Source of the DNA: Trileptium ribeirensis
Taxonomy: Eukaryota; Nematoda; Enoplea; Enoplida; Thoracostomopsidae
Assembly: GCA_030248225.1 (NCBI GenBank)
Contig: JASANE010003541.1
Span: 62,001-126,000 of the forward strand
DNA: 64,000 bases
Direction: 5' to 3'
Shown here: positions 1 to 38,400 of the stretch, in pieces
How the letters are laid out: every line of letters starts with the position of its first letter
Position numbering within the stretch: the stretch's first letter is position 1
Translations under genes and position numbers: made by a program
Notes under the pieces: generated by a model
The model's database searches: none
What the model saw: the letters and a program-made list of their open reading frames with translations, nothing else
What the model was told of the DNA's origin: nothing

Positions 1-203
1 TTCTTTGCCCGCCAAGAGCTTTTTTGTCTAGTATAAATCTTTTGAACCGCTGACAAAATATTTACATTTTTACTTAGCTATAGCTACGGACAGAATTAAA
101 TGCATTTTCTTTGCCCGCCACGAACATTTTTTGTCTAGTATAAATCCTTTGAACCGCTGACAAAATATTTACATTTTTACTTAGCTTGGACAGAATTAAA
201 TGC
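1..203. repeat. tandem duplication, two ~100-bp units
   Basis: Two adjacent near-identical units both contain CTTTGCCCGCCA, then GTCTAGTATAAATC, GAACCGCTGACAAAATATTT and GACAGAATTAAATGCA. The second lacks about 8 bp after TTACTTAGCT. The array may begin left of the window. It lies in a HELLS intron or beyond the exons seen. No function is apparent. Confidence 0.85.
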
Positions 204-481
204 AAACTTTTCGACAATCGTTCGTGAGTAATTCAAGCATAGCAATTGAAAAGATGTTAAATTTTCGCAAACCTTTTATTTCAGCCGTACCGTCCACAAT
301 GAAATGTGTGTCAACTAGTCAACTAGCGAGCTGTAATAACTGAGAGCAAGCGATGTTTGTACTCAGAGATACTTCTTGTACAGTTACGGTCAGAAATAAT
401 CGATCGAAAATTTTTCGATTAAACAATATTTCGATCGATTTCGATTAAACGAAATTTCGATTTCGATCGTTTTCTATTTTC

Positions 482-2011
482 GGGTCGTTTCAAGCTACGA
501 TGTCCTTTGGGTCGGGGGGCAAAAGTGGATATTTTGGTTTGTAGCACACAAACGGGCAGGGAACTGACAAAAATGTTATTTACGTCAGGAAGCCTCATTA
601 CTTAGCTGTAATTATTTTTTTGTGCAGAATTAGTCAGGTCTACACTACGTTTTTAGTTACACAAATTTCAAATCTACACTAATCCTGGAAAGTGAGACCG
701 GCCGACATGGAATGAACCCCCGCCCCCGAACAAATTATTTTTTGGTCCTTACTCGTGACTTATGCACGGTAAATAAACGTTATTCATAGATTATACTTGT
801 CCCCTGGCTACTTTTTGAAAAAATATTAACGCACGGGCTTCTTGTTACTTACCCCGGCGCCAGGGCTAAAAGATCGATTTTAGAACATTTGATTAGCCCC
901 CGCGACTATTGTTAGTTTGCAGTATGGTGGAGTGAGTACAAGTCTATGAATTTGTCTGTTACGGTTCATTCCCATGAGGAAGAGAATGGTGAAACGATCT
1001 TAGCTCTATCTCACGGCGGATCTGTTGATCTCAGGCTTTTACCCCCCCCCCCCCGACCACCACCAAAAATTTCGAAAAATCGGCCATGTGATGACATTTT
1101 GATGAAATTTCGCGCCGTTAGTTCATATTGTGGCATATCACATTGTGACACTGCATTTCGGTCACATGACACAAAATTATTTTTTTGAAAATTTTGAATT
1201 TCACCCCCCCCCCCGTCCCGACCACGTTACCAGGCATGTACCATATTATTTTTGGATGAAATAATGTAAAGTGGATGGTGTGTAAAAGACAGTTGAGTGT
1301 TGATTCTAGAATTTTTGAGTGGTGTTGAACGTAAATAGAAAATTTACCCCACCCCGACCAAATTTACCTCCACCCCCGACCACATTATCTTTGGATGAAA
1401 TAATGTAGAGTGGATGGTGCAAAAAAGACAGTTAAGTGTTGCTTCTAGAATTTTTGAGTGGTTTTGAATGTAAACAAAAAATTAACCCCCCCCCCCCGAC
1501 CACCGGTTACTTCTGCATTCTAACATGTCTGGCAAAGGGAATATTGTAAATTTTTTTGCATAACACTTCCCTCAGGCTAAACTATCAATACAAAAAGCTA
1601 CGGTTTATGGCCGTTTCGTTTCCATTTAGTAACAACTATAAATTGGCACCCCGAATTTTAGAAGTGATAACTAAGACCCAAGAATAGGCATAATCAGCTT
1701 TATTTTTGACATACGGAGCTCGGCTAAGCCTCATTTTGACGCGGCGATAGGCTGCACGAGGTATATAATCACAAAATGGAGGCTATATTCAAACTGGGAT
1801 ATGCCAGAGGCCATTTTACGTCTGATAGGCTCGCCATCAGGGGGTGGTAGTTGGGAAGCTATAGCAACAGAACGGCAAAAAAATTTACTATAACGATCTC
1901 CAATTCGGAATCCTAGAGGTTTTTTGGTTATAGGGAGTAAAAATGAAGATAATAGGAGCCAAAAAAAGTCATTTTTCTGGGACAAAAAGACATCGTAGCG
2001 TGGAATGACCC
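482..2011. mobile_element. nested element with ~25-bp terminal inverted repeats
   Basis: Left end GGGTCGTTTCAAGCTACGAT pairs with right end ATCGTAGCGTGGAATGACCC, and both are flanked by TTTC. The insertion splits the mariner-like element at 381-2129. The ends resemble, loosely, those of the Harbinger-like elements at 20653 and 63490 (a TTCACG-TATAATGTCC-like core, and an inner GGGGGGCAAAAGT also found near 21760). No convincing coding frame is seen; the short frames are low-complexity. Confidence 0.55.
1042..1510. repeat. poly-C tracts and a 138-bp tandem duplication
   Basis: Runs of 11-13 C occur near 1042, 1204 and 1486, each followed by a short CCGACCAC-like or CCGTCCCG segment. Between them a unit of about 138 bp starting TTGGATGAAATAATGTA is present twice (from about 1245 and 1383). 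The block lies inside the nested element. Long C runs in all reading frames explain the proline-rich frame near 1041-1060, which I do not regard as a gene. Confidence 0.7.
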
Positions 2012-2366
2012 TTTCGCGCAATTAGATAAATTTCAAAATTTTAAAATTTCGATTTTTTTCCAATAAGCGAAATTTCGATCGATTGCGGTTTCGATCGTTT
2101 TCGATTGCACTTATTTCTGGCCGCGACTGTACTTATCAACTCATCATTTTTTTGCCAGCAACGAAACCCTTTATATTTTTATAGAAATAATATTTTCATT
2201 CTTTTCTGAAATATTTAGAAAAAACCTAGCCAGACGTACAGACACGGTAAAATTTATTAGTGCGCAACCAAATATAAATGCTTGTTCGCCTCGCTTGCGG
2301 CGCAACTAATTTAAGTTTTACGCAAAAAAAATTTCGATTTACAGATTATTACTAAAATTGTTTTTA

Positions 2367-27611
<25,245 letters not shown>

Positions 27612-30600
27612 AAGAGCCGTTGTTTAAAACACTAAAAATATAGATTTATTAAATAAGACCGCAAGGAAGTGATTTCCAGACCGCAAAACAGTAAATATAG
27701 TATTAAAGGGCAACCTGGTGTTCAGTAGTAAATAATACAGCAATAATTGAGGACAACTAGGAGCCGCAGTGCCGTGCCAAAAATTTTACCCTGCCAAATT
27801 GTTACTTGTGACTCGGAGCCAATTTTGTATATGGAGGACATGCAAACATTTTGAGATACTCGCGAAAATCAGAATAAATATAATGAACTGATACTATAAC
27901 CCGTACACATACGGATTCAAAGTAATCTCCTTGCTTGGGACGCCCGCATATTGAAAATTTCTAAGTTCATATATTCAAACCATTGTAGTGCTGTTAGCGT
28001 TATACTAGAGCATTTTCTGACAAAACAAAAAACACATGATTCACATTAATAGCGAATCTCTTTATCGTCCAAGCAACGACGCAAAACGAAAGCTTGATAA
28101 CATTTGCGACAGTCGATGGGAAACGATCACACATACACTCGATTTTGCGACAGCGCAAAGACAAAAAATACCATACTTTTTCAGGTATAAAAATTCAAGT
28201 ACATTTTTCAGGCGCAACTGATACATATTAACAAGGTATAAAAAACAGTGTCCACTAAAGAGCAGTCGTTTGAACTGCACCCGATATATGGAATAGTCAT
28301 AGCTAATTCGATGGCAGCCCTCACTGGGCCAATAAACCTAACAACAAAGCCACCAAAGGGGTTCACTTAGCTATTTCAAAAGCGGTCACCAAAAGAAATT
28401 TACATCTTCTCCGATGGACTGCGATCAACTTTTTAGGCCACCCGTCAACATAACAATTTTTACGTTTGCGTTCATGCAGAAATGTGCGGTACGGACACTG
28501 AGTGGCAGCGAGTTTATTTGAATAGGAGGATCACTCGGCTTGTTACCATTCAGCTATTACAACAAAATATCAAACAATTGGCATATCACCGCGCAATGTG
28601 TTTCTTTTTTTGCACTATAAAACTGTAGGCCCAAATAACCGTGAGGCGGAAATAAAACGCTGTCCATGCCGCTATGGATATACTAACCCTAAGCTGAGAT
28701 CCTTATATAAGTCATACACTAAGCCTAAGTCCGGTGGCTGCCACTGCCCCCGGAACCCCCGCTCAGTTCTTTTTTCTAACGTTATAACGTAACGCCCCTC
28801 GGAGTTTACTTAGGTCAAAGTGTCGCAGCCAAATCCACTATTTAAGTCGCATATAAACTGTAAAAAGAATTAAACGGCTAGGCTGAACATTACGACAAAA
28901 ACTAAAGCGCGTCGACAATACTGTTCAACGAGACGATTCAAAATATCATTGAAAACACCTAGACCAACACACATGTTACATTTCATAAATGGCAACAAAT
29001 CTTCAGCCAAAAAATTTGAAACACCTCGTCGTCACCGACATTTGAATCACCCTTCGAACCACAGCCCCAAACACTCCTGTGAGTAGGCTGTGATATAGAT
29101 ATGTCCTGACATTAATAACAAGTGTGAACAAAGTTAGGAGCACCATGCATATTCACTCCAAATTTAACCTACAAAAATTGGTTTAGAACCCAATCTTACA
29201 TAATGAAGTCACCGCCCGAAATTGCGAGATGGCCTGTGTTCTTGATTGCAGGGCAATGAGCTTCTGCAGAATACAACTCCCCTCAGTACAGGTGTATTAT
29301 ATACTGTCCAAATTAACGGTACCGTTATATATAAAGAAATCTATTAGTTTTGGCCGGTATATAGCTATTGCCACGAGCATTCGGAACCAAATGTAGAAAC
29401 AAAACCAGGTCGTTTGATTTTTAACATCGCGCTCGTTAACCAACGAGCCTGCAATGAAACAATAGCTCATTAACGCAAGCAACATTAAAGGGTTATGGGC
29501 AACAAATACTATTATGCAACGCAGATCTACAATATGTGTTAAGTATAATGTTGATCTGTAAACGAATAATGCTGTACTTTAGCTATATTCCTGATGCGAT
29601 TTTAGAACAGTAGTGCTATGGTTTAAAGAACCAAGATACGCTCTATAATTTGCAATAAATGCCAAGCAGCATCAGAGAAAGCAGGTCATATCCCGTTTAA
29701 TAAATAATCTGTCACAACACATCATATAACACAGGTTTTTTTACAAACAGCATCGATATATATGAATCCGAATTTATGAAAACATTGAGGCATACCTATG
29801 CGCACAGGCATGTCACTACTGAAATAACGTTATTCAGTTATGTTCACAAAAACGTCGTGACATAGTGCCCATTAGCTATCTATCTGTATATCGCCTACCC
29901 ACGAATTTTAACAGTAACAGCTAAGATACATGTTATAAACCCGTAATTGTCTATCGAACTAAAACTATTTCCTAGCTTACTGTAGGACCTTTGTACCTGC
30001 CATGTCCCGCAAAAATTGAATGTATCACGAAAACCTCGAATAGTATATATTACAACCAATTGTGCGTTGTGCATATTGATAGCTGAAGAATGAAGCTATC
30101 TCATTAACATATGGGAGAGGGGCTGATAGAAGTTGACAACCTCCTTCATTTTAAACAGTTTTGCAGCTAAAATATTCGGAGCGCGCGTGGGGAGGTGGGT
30201 AAGGCGCGACGTCACAAATGCGAGAAAACTATACAGATATGCATTAAAATTGCGCAAACTCCAGGAACATGAGAGAGAAAAATAACCATTCTTTCTGCAC
30301 CCTTGAAGCACATATGGGGGCACTCAAACTCCTACAGCTTCTTACTTCCAAAATTATTAACCACTACGATCGACCCTGACACTAAATTAACTTTTTCGAT
30401 TTATAGCAGCGTCCTTTGCGAAAGTACCTCGGCCACCATCGCTCCTTACAATCTAAATTTTTTAATTCTAAACGTTAAAATTGTCTCATTATCCTGTTAC
30501 AGCTCACTGACAAATGCGCGGTAACGATTTCGGACAAAATATGAAATTTTAAACGTATTTGATTTTCTGAAGTTTTAAATCGTTTAGAAAAATTTAGTCA

Positions 30601-31378
30601 TGTTGGCTATCATTTGATTCGTCTCGTCGAGAAGAATTTCATGGCGTTTAAAATGAGCCTGATCCGTTCAAAAGTTACACAGGTATCGAAAATGTTCTAA
30701 ATTGCGAACAAACGAACAGAACAAAATACCAAAACGATCTACTCCACTGGAGCAAGCGTTATTTTGATAGTATATATATATGGACGTTCTAAAAAGTTAT
30801 GCGCTTTTGTGTATAAATACCGTAATCACGCCCCAATACAGTTTTAGTTAACTCACCCTGGTTAATAATCTACTTTGACAACGCATTGTAAATAAACAAA
30901 AGAAGGCGTAAATTTACATATTATAAAATAAGCCTGCTGATTTGATGTTTGATATAGTTCACAAGCATAGTATAGCGGCATTATGGGCTCATTTGGAAAT
31001 GAATATACTCCTGAATGTATCGTTCAAACATTCAATCTTGAAAGCAATCATTTTTACCTTTTTAAGGAAAATATGAATGCGTGAATACTAGTCCAACTTT
31101 TGAAAACAAATCATCATAACATATTACTGAAATAAAATTGAACTAAATATCGCAACAATGCTGATTTGCACATTTATCCATTACAAATTACAACCGAATA
31201 TTGTCAACGGTTTGATCAAATTTTGAGTGTGAATGCACCATTAAAATGTCTAAAAATTACGGAAGCGCGATTTTTATGCTGCTAAAGCATCATATTGACG
31301 ATATTAACACACATAAAAATATATATACGTGCCGAATCGGTATACAAAAATATTATATCAAATTATCAATTATCCTTG
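27612..31378. other. intergenic region upstream of HELLS
   Basis: No gene is recognised. The HELLS promoter should lie just right of 27611. I see no clear TATA box at the expected spacing. Frames of 60-75 codons here (for example 28036-28221 and 30303-30524) have no recognisable relatives and overlap frames on the other strand. Confidence 0.4.
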
Positions 31379-32135
31379 TGCTTGTATGTATCTATTATCA
31401 AAACGATAATTACAACGACCATTTTAGCATCCTTGGATCAATAATTTATTATCAAAACGATAATTACAACGACCCTTTTAGCATCCGTGGTTGAATAATT
31501 TATCTATTATTAAAACGATAATTACAGTGACCCTTTTAGCATCCGTGGTTCAATAATTTATCAATTATCAAAACGATAATTACAACGACCCTTTTAGCAT
31601 CCGTGGTTCAATAATTTGTCTATTATCAAAACGATAATTACAACAACCCTTTTAGCATCCGTGGTTCAATAATTTATCTATCATCAAAATGATAATTAAG
31701 ACCCTTTTATCATCCGTGGTTCAATAATTTATCTGTTATCAAAACGATAATTACAATGACCCTTTTAGCATTCGTGGTTGAATAATTTATCTATTATTAA
31801 AACGATAATTACAGCGACCCTTTTAACATCCGTGGTTCAATAATTTATCTATTATCAAGACGATAATTACAACGACCCTTTTAGCATCCGTGGTTCAATA
31901 CTTTGTCTATTATCAAAACGATAATTACAACGACCCTTTTAGCATCCGTGGTTCAATAATTTATCTATTATTAAAACGATAATTACAGCGCCCCTTTTAG
32001 CATCCGTGGTTCGATAATTTATCTATTATCAAAACGATAAATACAACGACCCTTTTAGCATCCGTGGTTCAATAATTTATGAACTATCAAAATGATAATT
32101 ACAGCGATCCTTTCAGCATCCGTGGTTCAATAATT
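31379..32135. repeat. 58-bp tandem satellite, ~13 units
   Basis: The unit contains TATTATCAAAACGATAATTA then CAACGACCCTTTTAGCATCC and GTGGTTCAATAATTTAT. The motif GATAATTA recurs roughly every 57-58 bp from 31404 to 32094. Variation is mostly single substitutions. Each unit holds the short palindrome TTATCA-AAACGATAA. There are no unique spacers, so this is not a CRISPR array. Confidence 0.93.
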
Positions 32136-34254
32136 TAACAAACCACAAGAGTATTTATGAATCATGTCAACTCCCACGATCTAGATAGCATGTCATATCA
32201 AGTATATATTTTTTGTGTCTCCAAGCCTAAACCAATGTCTAACCCTAAAATTAGGCTGGGCTCACAATCATTAAATTTTTATCCTATGGTTGTCATGTCA
32301 AGTTTTCTAAGTTGTAGTAAAAAGAAACTTGACTAGGTTCGCATCTTCATGGTGAGTTCTGGATATGTAATTTGAAGAGACCGCTATATAGAGCACCGAC
32401 TTATAAAATGAGCCGATTATCAGTCATGATGCTTTAATCGTTGCGCAACTACTTGGAGTATGAAGTGCTCTATAAAATGATACAATGACACCCATTATCT
32501 AGAGCAGTTGCTTAGATGTTACTGTTTGTGTGTATTTTGGGTGTCACAGGCCTTTGAAACACCTATTTCAAGGCAGCTTATAGTGTAAATAAAGGCAACA
32601 GCAGTACACTATTAACAGCGATACAGAGAGTGAATTCTTAATTTCCTCTATTTTTGAAAATTTTACTCCGATTTTTTTTTTGTAAATTTTCACACTTCCT
32701 GTTTGCTAAAATTTTCCACGTGCATTCACCGCGAGGCACGATGCCTTCAGGATGAGTAGATTTAGCTTGAGGTTGATCGACACGTTAGGCAGTGAGGGTA
32801 ACCCCGATCACCAGTTTGATCAACACCAATACAACTCGAGTGGTTGCAGAGATGTTACCGTTTTGTGTATTTTCGGTCTCATGGGCCCATTGAAAACGTC
32901 ATTTTGATCCAGATTTGCAGCGTAACTAACGACAGGGGAGCAAAATAGAAAGCAACTTGCCCTACACATTGTGACCAATATCACCTATAGCTCTAGCGGT
33001 TGCGACCAATATCGCCGTTTTGTGTGTTTTTGATCTAATGGGCCCATTTACATACCATTTTTGACCTTGGAAGAGTCGGGTAGCAAACCATGATAGACAA
33101 GCCTTATGAAATTTTTTGTTCTAAAAACTTAATTTGGCTAAGTTATATACAGCATTTTTGAGATACACACAATCCATAACATGTTTTGTCGTATCATATT
33201 TTGACACGAGCCGAACAGCCCATTTGGCTTACGTTTATGACCCGAAGATGACGGCATACGTTTTCGAGTCGAAATGAAGGCTACAAATAGAGATTATAAG
33301 CTTTAGAATGAGCTATCGCGAATCCGCCCCGTGGACGTTGAATTAAGCTTGTAACCCTAAAAAACTACAATCAGAGACCGTCGAAATTTACACGTTTGAC
33401 ACCAACAAGAATTAAAGAATTAGTCAATTAATATGCTAAATTTGTATTGACCTTTCATGTCCTAATTAATCTGCGCGTCGTGCAATGTTTGAGAAAAACA
33501 CGTTCTCATCAGGCCTCGAACCCCGGATACACAGTAAAAAACGGATTACACAAATCAGTGAACTACTACTGAACTGTTCCGTATTAGGAGCCTTGTAAAC
33601 CGATCGAATAACAACACATAGGTAAACGTACACCATACGACAAACTCTGGTACCACAGCAGCTCATAATATACGATTGCGCTATCTGACGCCAGCAGGCC
33701 TCAAAGATTTAATAAAATAAACAGATTACAGTTCACATTAAAGGTGAGAACGGACTGAAATTTTAGCGCTGTCTTGCTGGGAAAGGGATTCTCAAATATT
33801 CAGATTTTTTCCAACTAAGCATATTCGTACTTCACGCGACATGCTGAGTTCAACAGCACCAAATTTGACCCATCCGTCAAATCATTTTTAAATTTTTCAA
33901 TATTCCGGTCCTACTAACCAAGGAGACCCTTGAGCCTAAAAATCTAAAAAGAAACTTACTTGATAGCGCTAAGATGGGTACCAATGGTGGATGCCATTGC
34001 CTCAACAATAGGAATCGATCGGTATTAATTTTGTAGATATACGCCCAGTAGCTAGCAACAATCCAAAAAATTGAAATATAGCAATTAACCCCCAGCCATC
34101 AATTGTGCTATTTAACTAAGCCTAAGGTTATTCTTTATTCTTACAGCTTTCTACGTATCATTTTTATTTTAAATGTATTCCTTTTAGGTAAATAATAATG
34201 GCCGGTGGACCCCATAGTCAACAATTCAAGCCTAAGCTGGTCTACTTTCAGCAA
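32136..34254. repeat. intergenic, with copies of the GGGCCC dispersed family
   Basis: Segments near 32855-32915 (TTTTCGGTCTCATGGGCCCA) and 33000-33070 (TTTTTGATCTAATGGGCCCA) are each followed by CATTTTG or CATTTTTGACC. They form two tandem diverged copies of a unit of about 150 bp. Other copies lie at 13050, 21870 and 42030. No gene is recognised. Confidence 0.5.
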
Positions 34255-34262
34255 CTTTCTAT

Positions 34263-35408
34263 CAGGGAGTAACCGGAATTCCGGTTCCGGCGAAAATCGT
34301 GTTCCGGCTGCGCTTCCGGCAAAGGGAAAAACCATACCGGAATTCCGGTTTAAAAATTTTGTTTGAAATTTTCCACGTTTTTTGCTTCATCCTGTAATCC
34401 AAACATATGTAATATATGTATATTATACAATGATCAAGCTCCAATACAACCAAGCAAAAGAAAAGATTAACTAACCAATTTGCCTTGTGAAACGTAAGTA
34501 GGGCACATAATTTGAGCAGGAATTTTAATAACCTGCAAGAGTTTGTTAAATCAAAGCCATGTCGATGTTTGTAGCAGCTATTTTACACATCCAGAAGTCT
34601 GTGGGATACGTTTGAATTAAACCGGTCCAACTCGGTAACAGAGTATGGCTTGCGCAGAAGTAGTTAGGGTATGCTTGGCTAACATAAATTGCATCAAGCA
34701 CCCGCCAGTGCGCTTGTAAACTTGGTAAATCAGTCTAAATTGAAGTAAACTAACGTTATCTGCAACGCAGCTAGAAACTGCTTTCTTGGCAATGAACTGT
34801 ATTTATTGAAACTGTGCGAGCAGCATCACAATGTGTCTCATTTATAGCATTCCGATTAGAAAGTTATCATCATAATGATCTAACTGACGGGCACTGTTTG
34901 TCCAACGCTAGCCTAAACAGTGTCTCTGACCACTGATCAGAAAATTACCTTCTATCTATTTTCTCTTAGAATCATATAAACCAATAATTTTAAGTTTCCT
35001 ACAGAAGAACATGCAACAAACGTAGTAAAGGGAGGCGACTGGAGACAGAGCGAAAGTGTGTAATCTACGCTCCAAGCTTTGTAAGCACATTCGATTTGAC
35101 CCAGTATACGCAATGGTGTATAGTGGAAGTCATTTTTTACTATGAATGTCCAAAAAACCGACATATTTGATCGATAAATAAACATTATTAGCTTCCTCAG
35201 TATCTTTAAAGTTTCAGAAAGGCAATAATACCATCGCAATACATTAAGATTAATGTAAAAGTTATTTTTAATGCATTTTAAATCCACTATACCTTCATTT
35301 CTTCCATCATCTGTTTTACTATAAATTTCGAAGACCAGGTTCCTGTTCCGGATCCGGTTTAAATGAACGGTTCCGGTTCCGGTAAATTTCGGGGACGGTT
35401 ATTCCCTG
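34263..35408. mobile_element. hAT-type non-autonomous element, copy A (1146 bp)
   Basis: It begins CAGGGAGTAACCGGAATTCC and ends CGGTTATTCCCTG. A perfect 8-bp duplication CTTTCTAT flanks it (34255-34262, 35409-35416), which with CAGGG ends marks the hAT superfamily. The outer ~100 bp at each end are crowded with TTCCGG/CCGGAA motifs, likely transposase sites. The interior holds no convincing transposase; the 111-codon minus frame at 34952-35287 is not recognised. Copies B and C are at 44563 and 51851. Confidence 0.9.
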
Positions 35409-35416
35409 CTTTCTAT

Positions 35417-38400
35417 ATATCATTATATTTTTACCTGCATTCTGTTCAGCTAAATAATGACAGTTCGATCCTGTACATCAGCTATTCAATATCGTCTCAG
35501 TCAACACCGTCTTTCTTCCCAACCAGATACCCAACATCAATAGAATTATCATTCAAATCGCACGATTTATAATTAACGCCGGTTCAGCTTTAGAACTATT
35601 AAACTGGTGGCGGATTATTGGAAACCACAAAATTGGGGTTTTGTCACCATCCCAGACTTACTGCATTAATTTCTCCAGCTTTATAGCACGTTTATTTACC
35701 GAAAATATAGTAAAGACAACCCTACCACAGGTCTCCCTTACACCCAACGACCCCAATATAAAAAACTCTGACATCGTAGTTAAGTTTTGACACCACATAC
35801 TTGCTCAGCACCCCATATTTACCCTATAAAGTTGTTTCTCGACTTCTCTCACTGCTACAGTATTACAATTATTGTCAATTTATACTTTTTCACTTGTTCT
35901 TTGCATCATATATCACAGTTCCCCTGCACACCGAACTAATAACCCTATATACAAATCATATCAATATTTGAATACGGTTTTTTTATTTAGACCATAACCT
36001 GACATCGGATGTATGGATTTAGCTGGTTTTTGTCGACCTATATAAATTAGGATGCTGTCCCTCAACTTTAGGAGGCCACAGTGCCCCCCTTTAAAAGTAG
36101 TGCCGCAAAACCATTTCCATTCGATTCTGAATCAAAAGCTGTCCACAGGGGTAGGGTGTGCACGATTTAAAGCACAGATGTAGGTGTTTAAATGCGGAAA
36201 AAGCACCTATAATTGCCCATTCTTAAACCGATTAAATACCGAGAATAATAAACGAACATGCATAGGTGAAAAGGGTGACCCTGAATTCGAAGAGATCTTT
36301 TTTGGCAGTATAATATGACTGGGGGTCCAGAGACTGCAGAGGAATGACTGAAAAGACGGTGGGCCCTTCCTTGAATCCCCGCTCCCCAAATTAGGGCAAG
36401 GCCGAAATTTTTAGGTCACACTAAAAGTGAGCAAGGATTTAACGACGAAAGCTGTAGCAAGGCAATCAAAATTCAAAACCTTTCAGAGCAGTATATGCGG
36501 AACAAACAAAATGGGTTACTAAGACAGAACAGTGTGCTCGGTTACAATATAGTGTTCCGGCTTCAAAACGTATATACCATTACAGCAGCCTCGGTGTCAT
36601 GTAAAAAAACCGGTTGGCAATGTTTACACAGCTATGTGATTTATAACCGATAACCTATATAAATTTAAGATTATTAGGGGATCCCATATGAATGTAGGAA
36701 TCACCATTCCCCACGTACTTGGACATTGCAAGATAATATTCCTTGGTATATTTCTGATATCTTGCAGAAGCCGGCATAAAATCCAAAGATGTATTTTGTA
36801 TATAATTGCATTGAACACGTGAAGCAAAGAAATGGCACGCCTTATATAAATTACAAATACACGCATACCATCAGCCATATTAAAATGGTGTCTAAAATAA
36901 AATATTGCACATTTACCGCAGAAAAATAGAAGATATATATTATCGAAACACTACTATGTACACAGCACAATTTCACAGACCAGCTACAATACTGATTATT
37001 ACAGAGCCAATATGTATATATGTTATACACGGTCCTGAAATTTTATGCACAGTATATATAGTAACACGAATGGATAAAGCATAGTGGCGATCACGATGAA
37101 TCATAGGTATGTACTAATATCCTTGGTTTCCTGTTCCCACATGAAGTCGTATCACATTACTAAGGCACTGGATATATTGCTCAGTTCCTGCTTTTGTATT
37201 CTCGCGGGTGCGTATTTCTTATATTGTACGTATATATCTGGCCTATCCACAGCCCTTTGAAAAGTGGGGGAGGAAACTTCGGGGGGCATGTTTATTCTCG
37301 GGAGATAATTAAAAGTGGAGGGCGTAAATTTTGCTTAAAATACTAAATATTTTCATATTTTCACGCAGTTTTACTACCGTGAATGTATTTTAAAGCTAAA
37401 AATCTATATTTTAGCATTATAAATTAATGTTTAAAAACAATTTGCAAACAAAAAACATAAATTTTCAGACATAAAAATTTTTGAATTAGTTGAACATGGG
37501 GGTTTCGGCCCAGTGGGGGGACGCACATAGGGAAAAATCGCACAAGCATGGAGGGATTTGGAAAGTGGGGGTCCCCCACTGTGGACAGGCCAGCATATAA
37601 TATAATGGGTATGACGTTGTGAAAATGTTTAATAGTTTGTTCGCGAAAAATTTTCGAATAAGTAACAATTAAAAAATCTGTTGATAATTTGTTTTCCGTG
37701 AGTTGCTCGCAAAATAATGTCTTTCATTTCTTACCGTAGCTGAACATAATAATATGCATGCGTTAAGTGAACCGGACGCATAATGCATATCGGAAAACTG
37801 AAAACAGCGCTAGAAAGTTTAAGGAAAAATCTGTAAGCAGCTCGTTTAGGCGCAGTCGTAAACACAAGCATTCGTCTTGTCATACTATAATTATAGCCGT
37901 TATCTAGCTCCAGTTAAGGAACCCATAACTAGCGAATAAAATAGCACATAATTTTTGAAAAACCAGAGTATTATTGTTTTATGAAAATATTTCAAAAATA
38001 TGCACGCTCGCTTTAAAAAATGAGGAAAATCTACGTTTTGACTGTTTTCGAAAAGATTGGACCTCATTTCACTGTTAAATAGCTGTTTTACTCTGTTTTC
38101 CATGTAGCCAGGAAACCCTAATAGACACGACATGGGTTGTATAACCCTTGTAGTAATTAGATTAGGCGATTTGTAACTCAGCTATATTATTATTAAGCTA
38201 TATAATTTCCATATATATAACAAATCTAAATCAAAACACATGGTGAAATGGAAGCCGCGTTGCAAGAAATATCAGATGTAATTATTATCTACTTTATATA
38301 AATTTAAATTCACATAACCTATACTCACAACGAAATTACGCAACTATTATTTTGAATATTAAATTTGGGTAAAGATGTCACAAAGAAAACACTGATTACT

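Larger units (their letters stand above)
381..2129. mobile_element. mariner-like element with terminal inverted repeats, interrupted
   Basis: The left end reads CAGTTACGGTCAGAAATAAT. The right end is its imperfect inverse, TTATTTCTGGCCGCGACTG. Each end is flanked by TA (379-380 and 2130-2131), as expected for Tc1/mariner insertion. Inside the ends, short variants of TTTCGATCGATTTCGATT are reiterated. No transposase frame is seen. Most of the length is a second element (482-2011). At least four shorter relatives lie at 2582, 5493, 8177 and 20297. Confidence 0.7.

Noticed and set aside
946..1188. 80-codon plus-strand frame with a polyproline stretch
   Set aside because: It is driven by the poly-C tract in a non-coding element, with no recognisable domain.
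31379..32135. Regular short repeats that could suggest a CRISPR array
   Set aside because: Units are directly contiguous with no unique spacers, and the host is clearly eukaryotic; it is a tandem satellite.
33466..33600. Sequence GGGGTTCGAGGCC on the minus strand, similar to a tRNA B box
   Set aside because: The flanking bases do not form a five-pair T stem, there is no A box at suitable spacing and no acceptor stem; no tRNA can be folded here.
34952..35287. 111-codon frame inside hAT copy A, possibly a transposase remnant
   Set aside because: It shows no hAT dimerisation or catalytic motif, and copies B and C do not keep it open; treated as chance.
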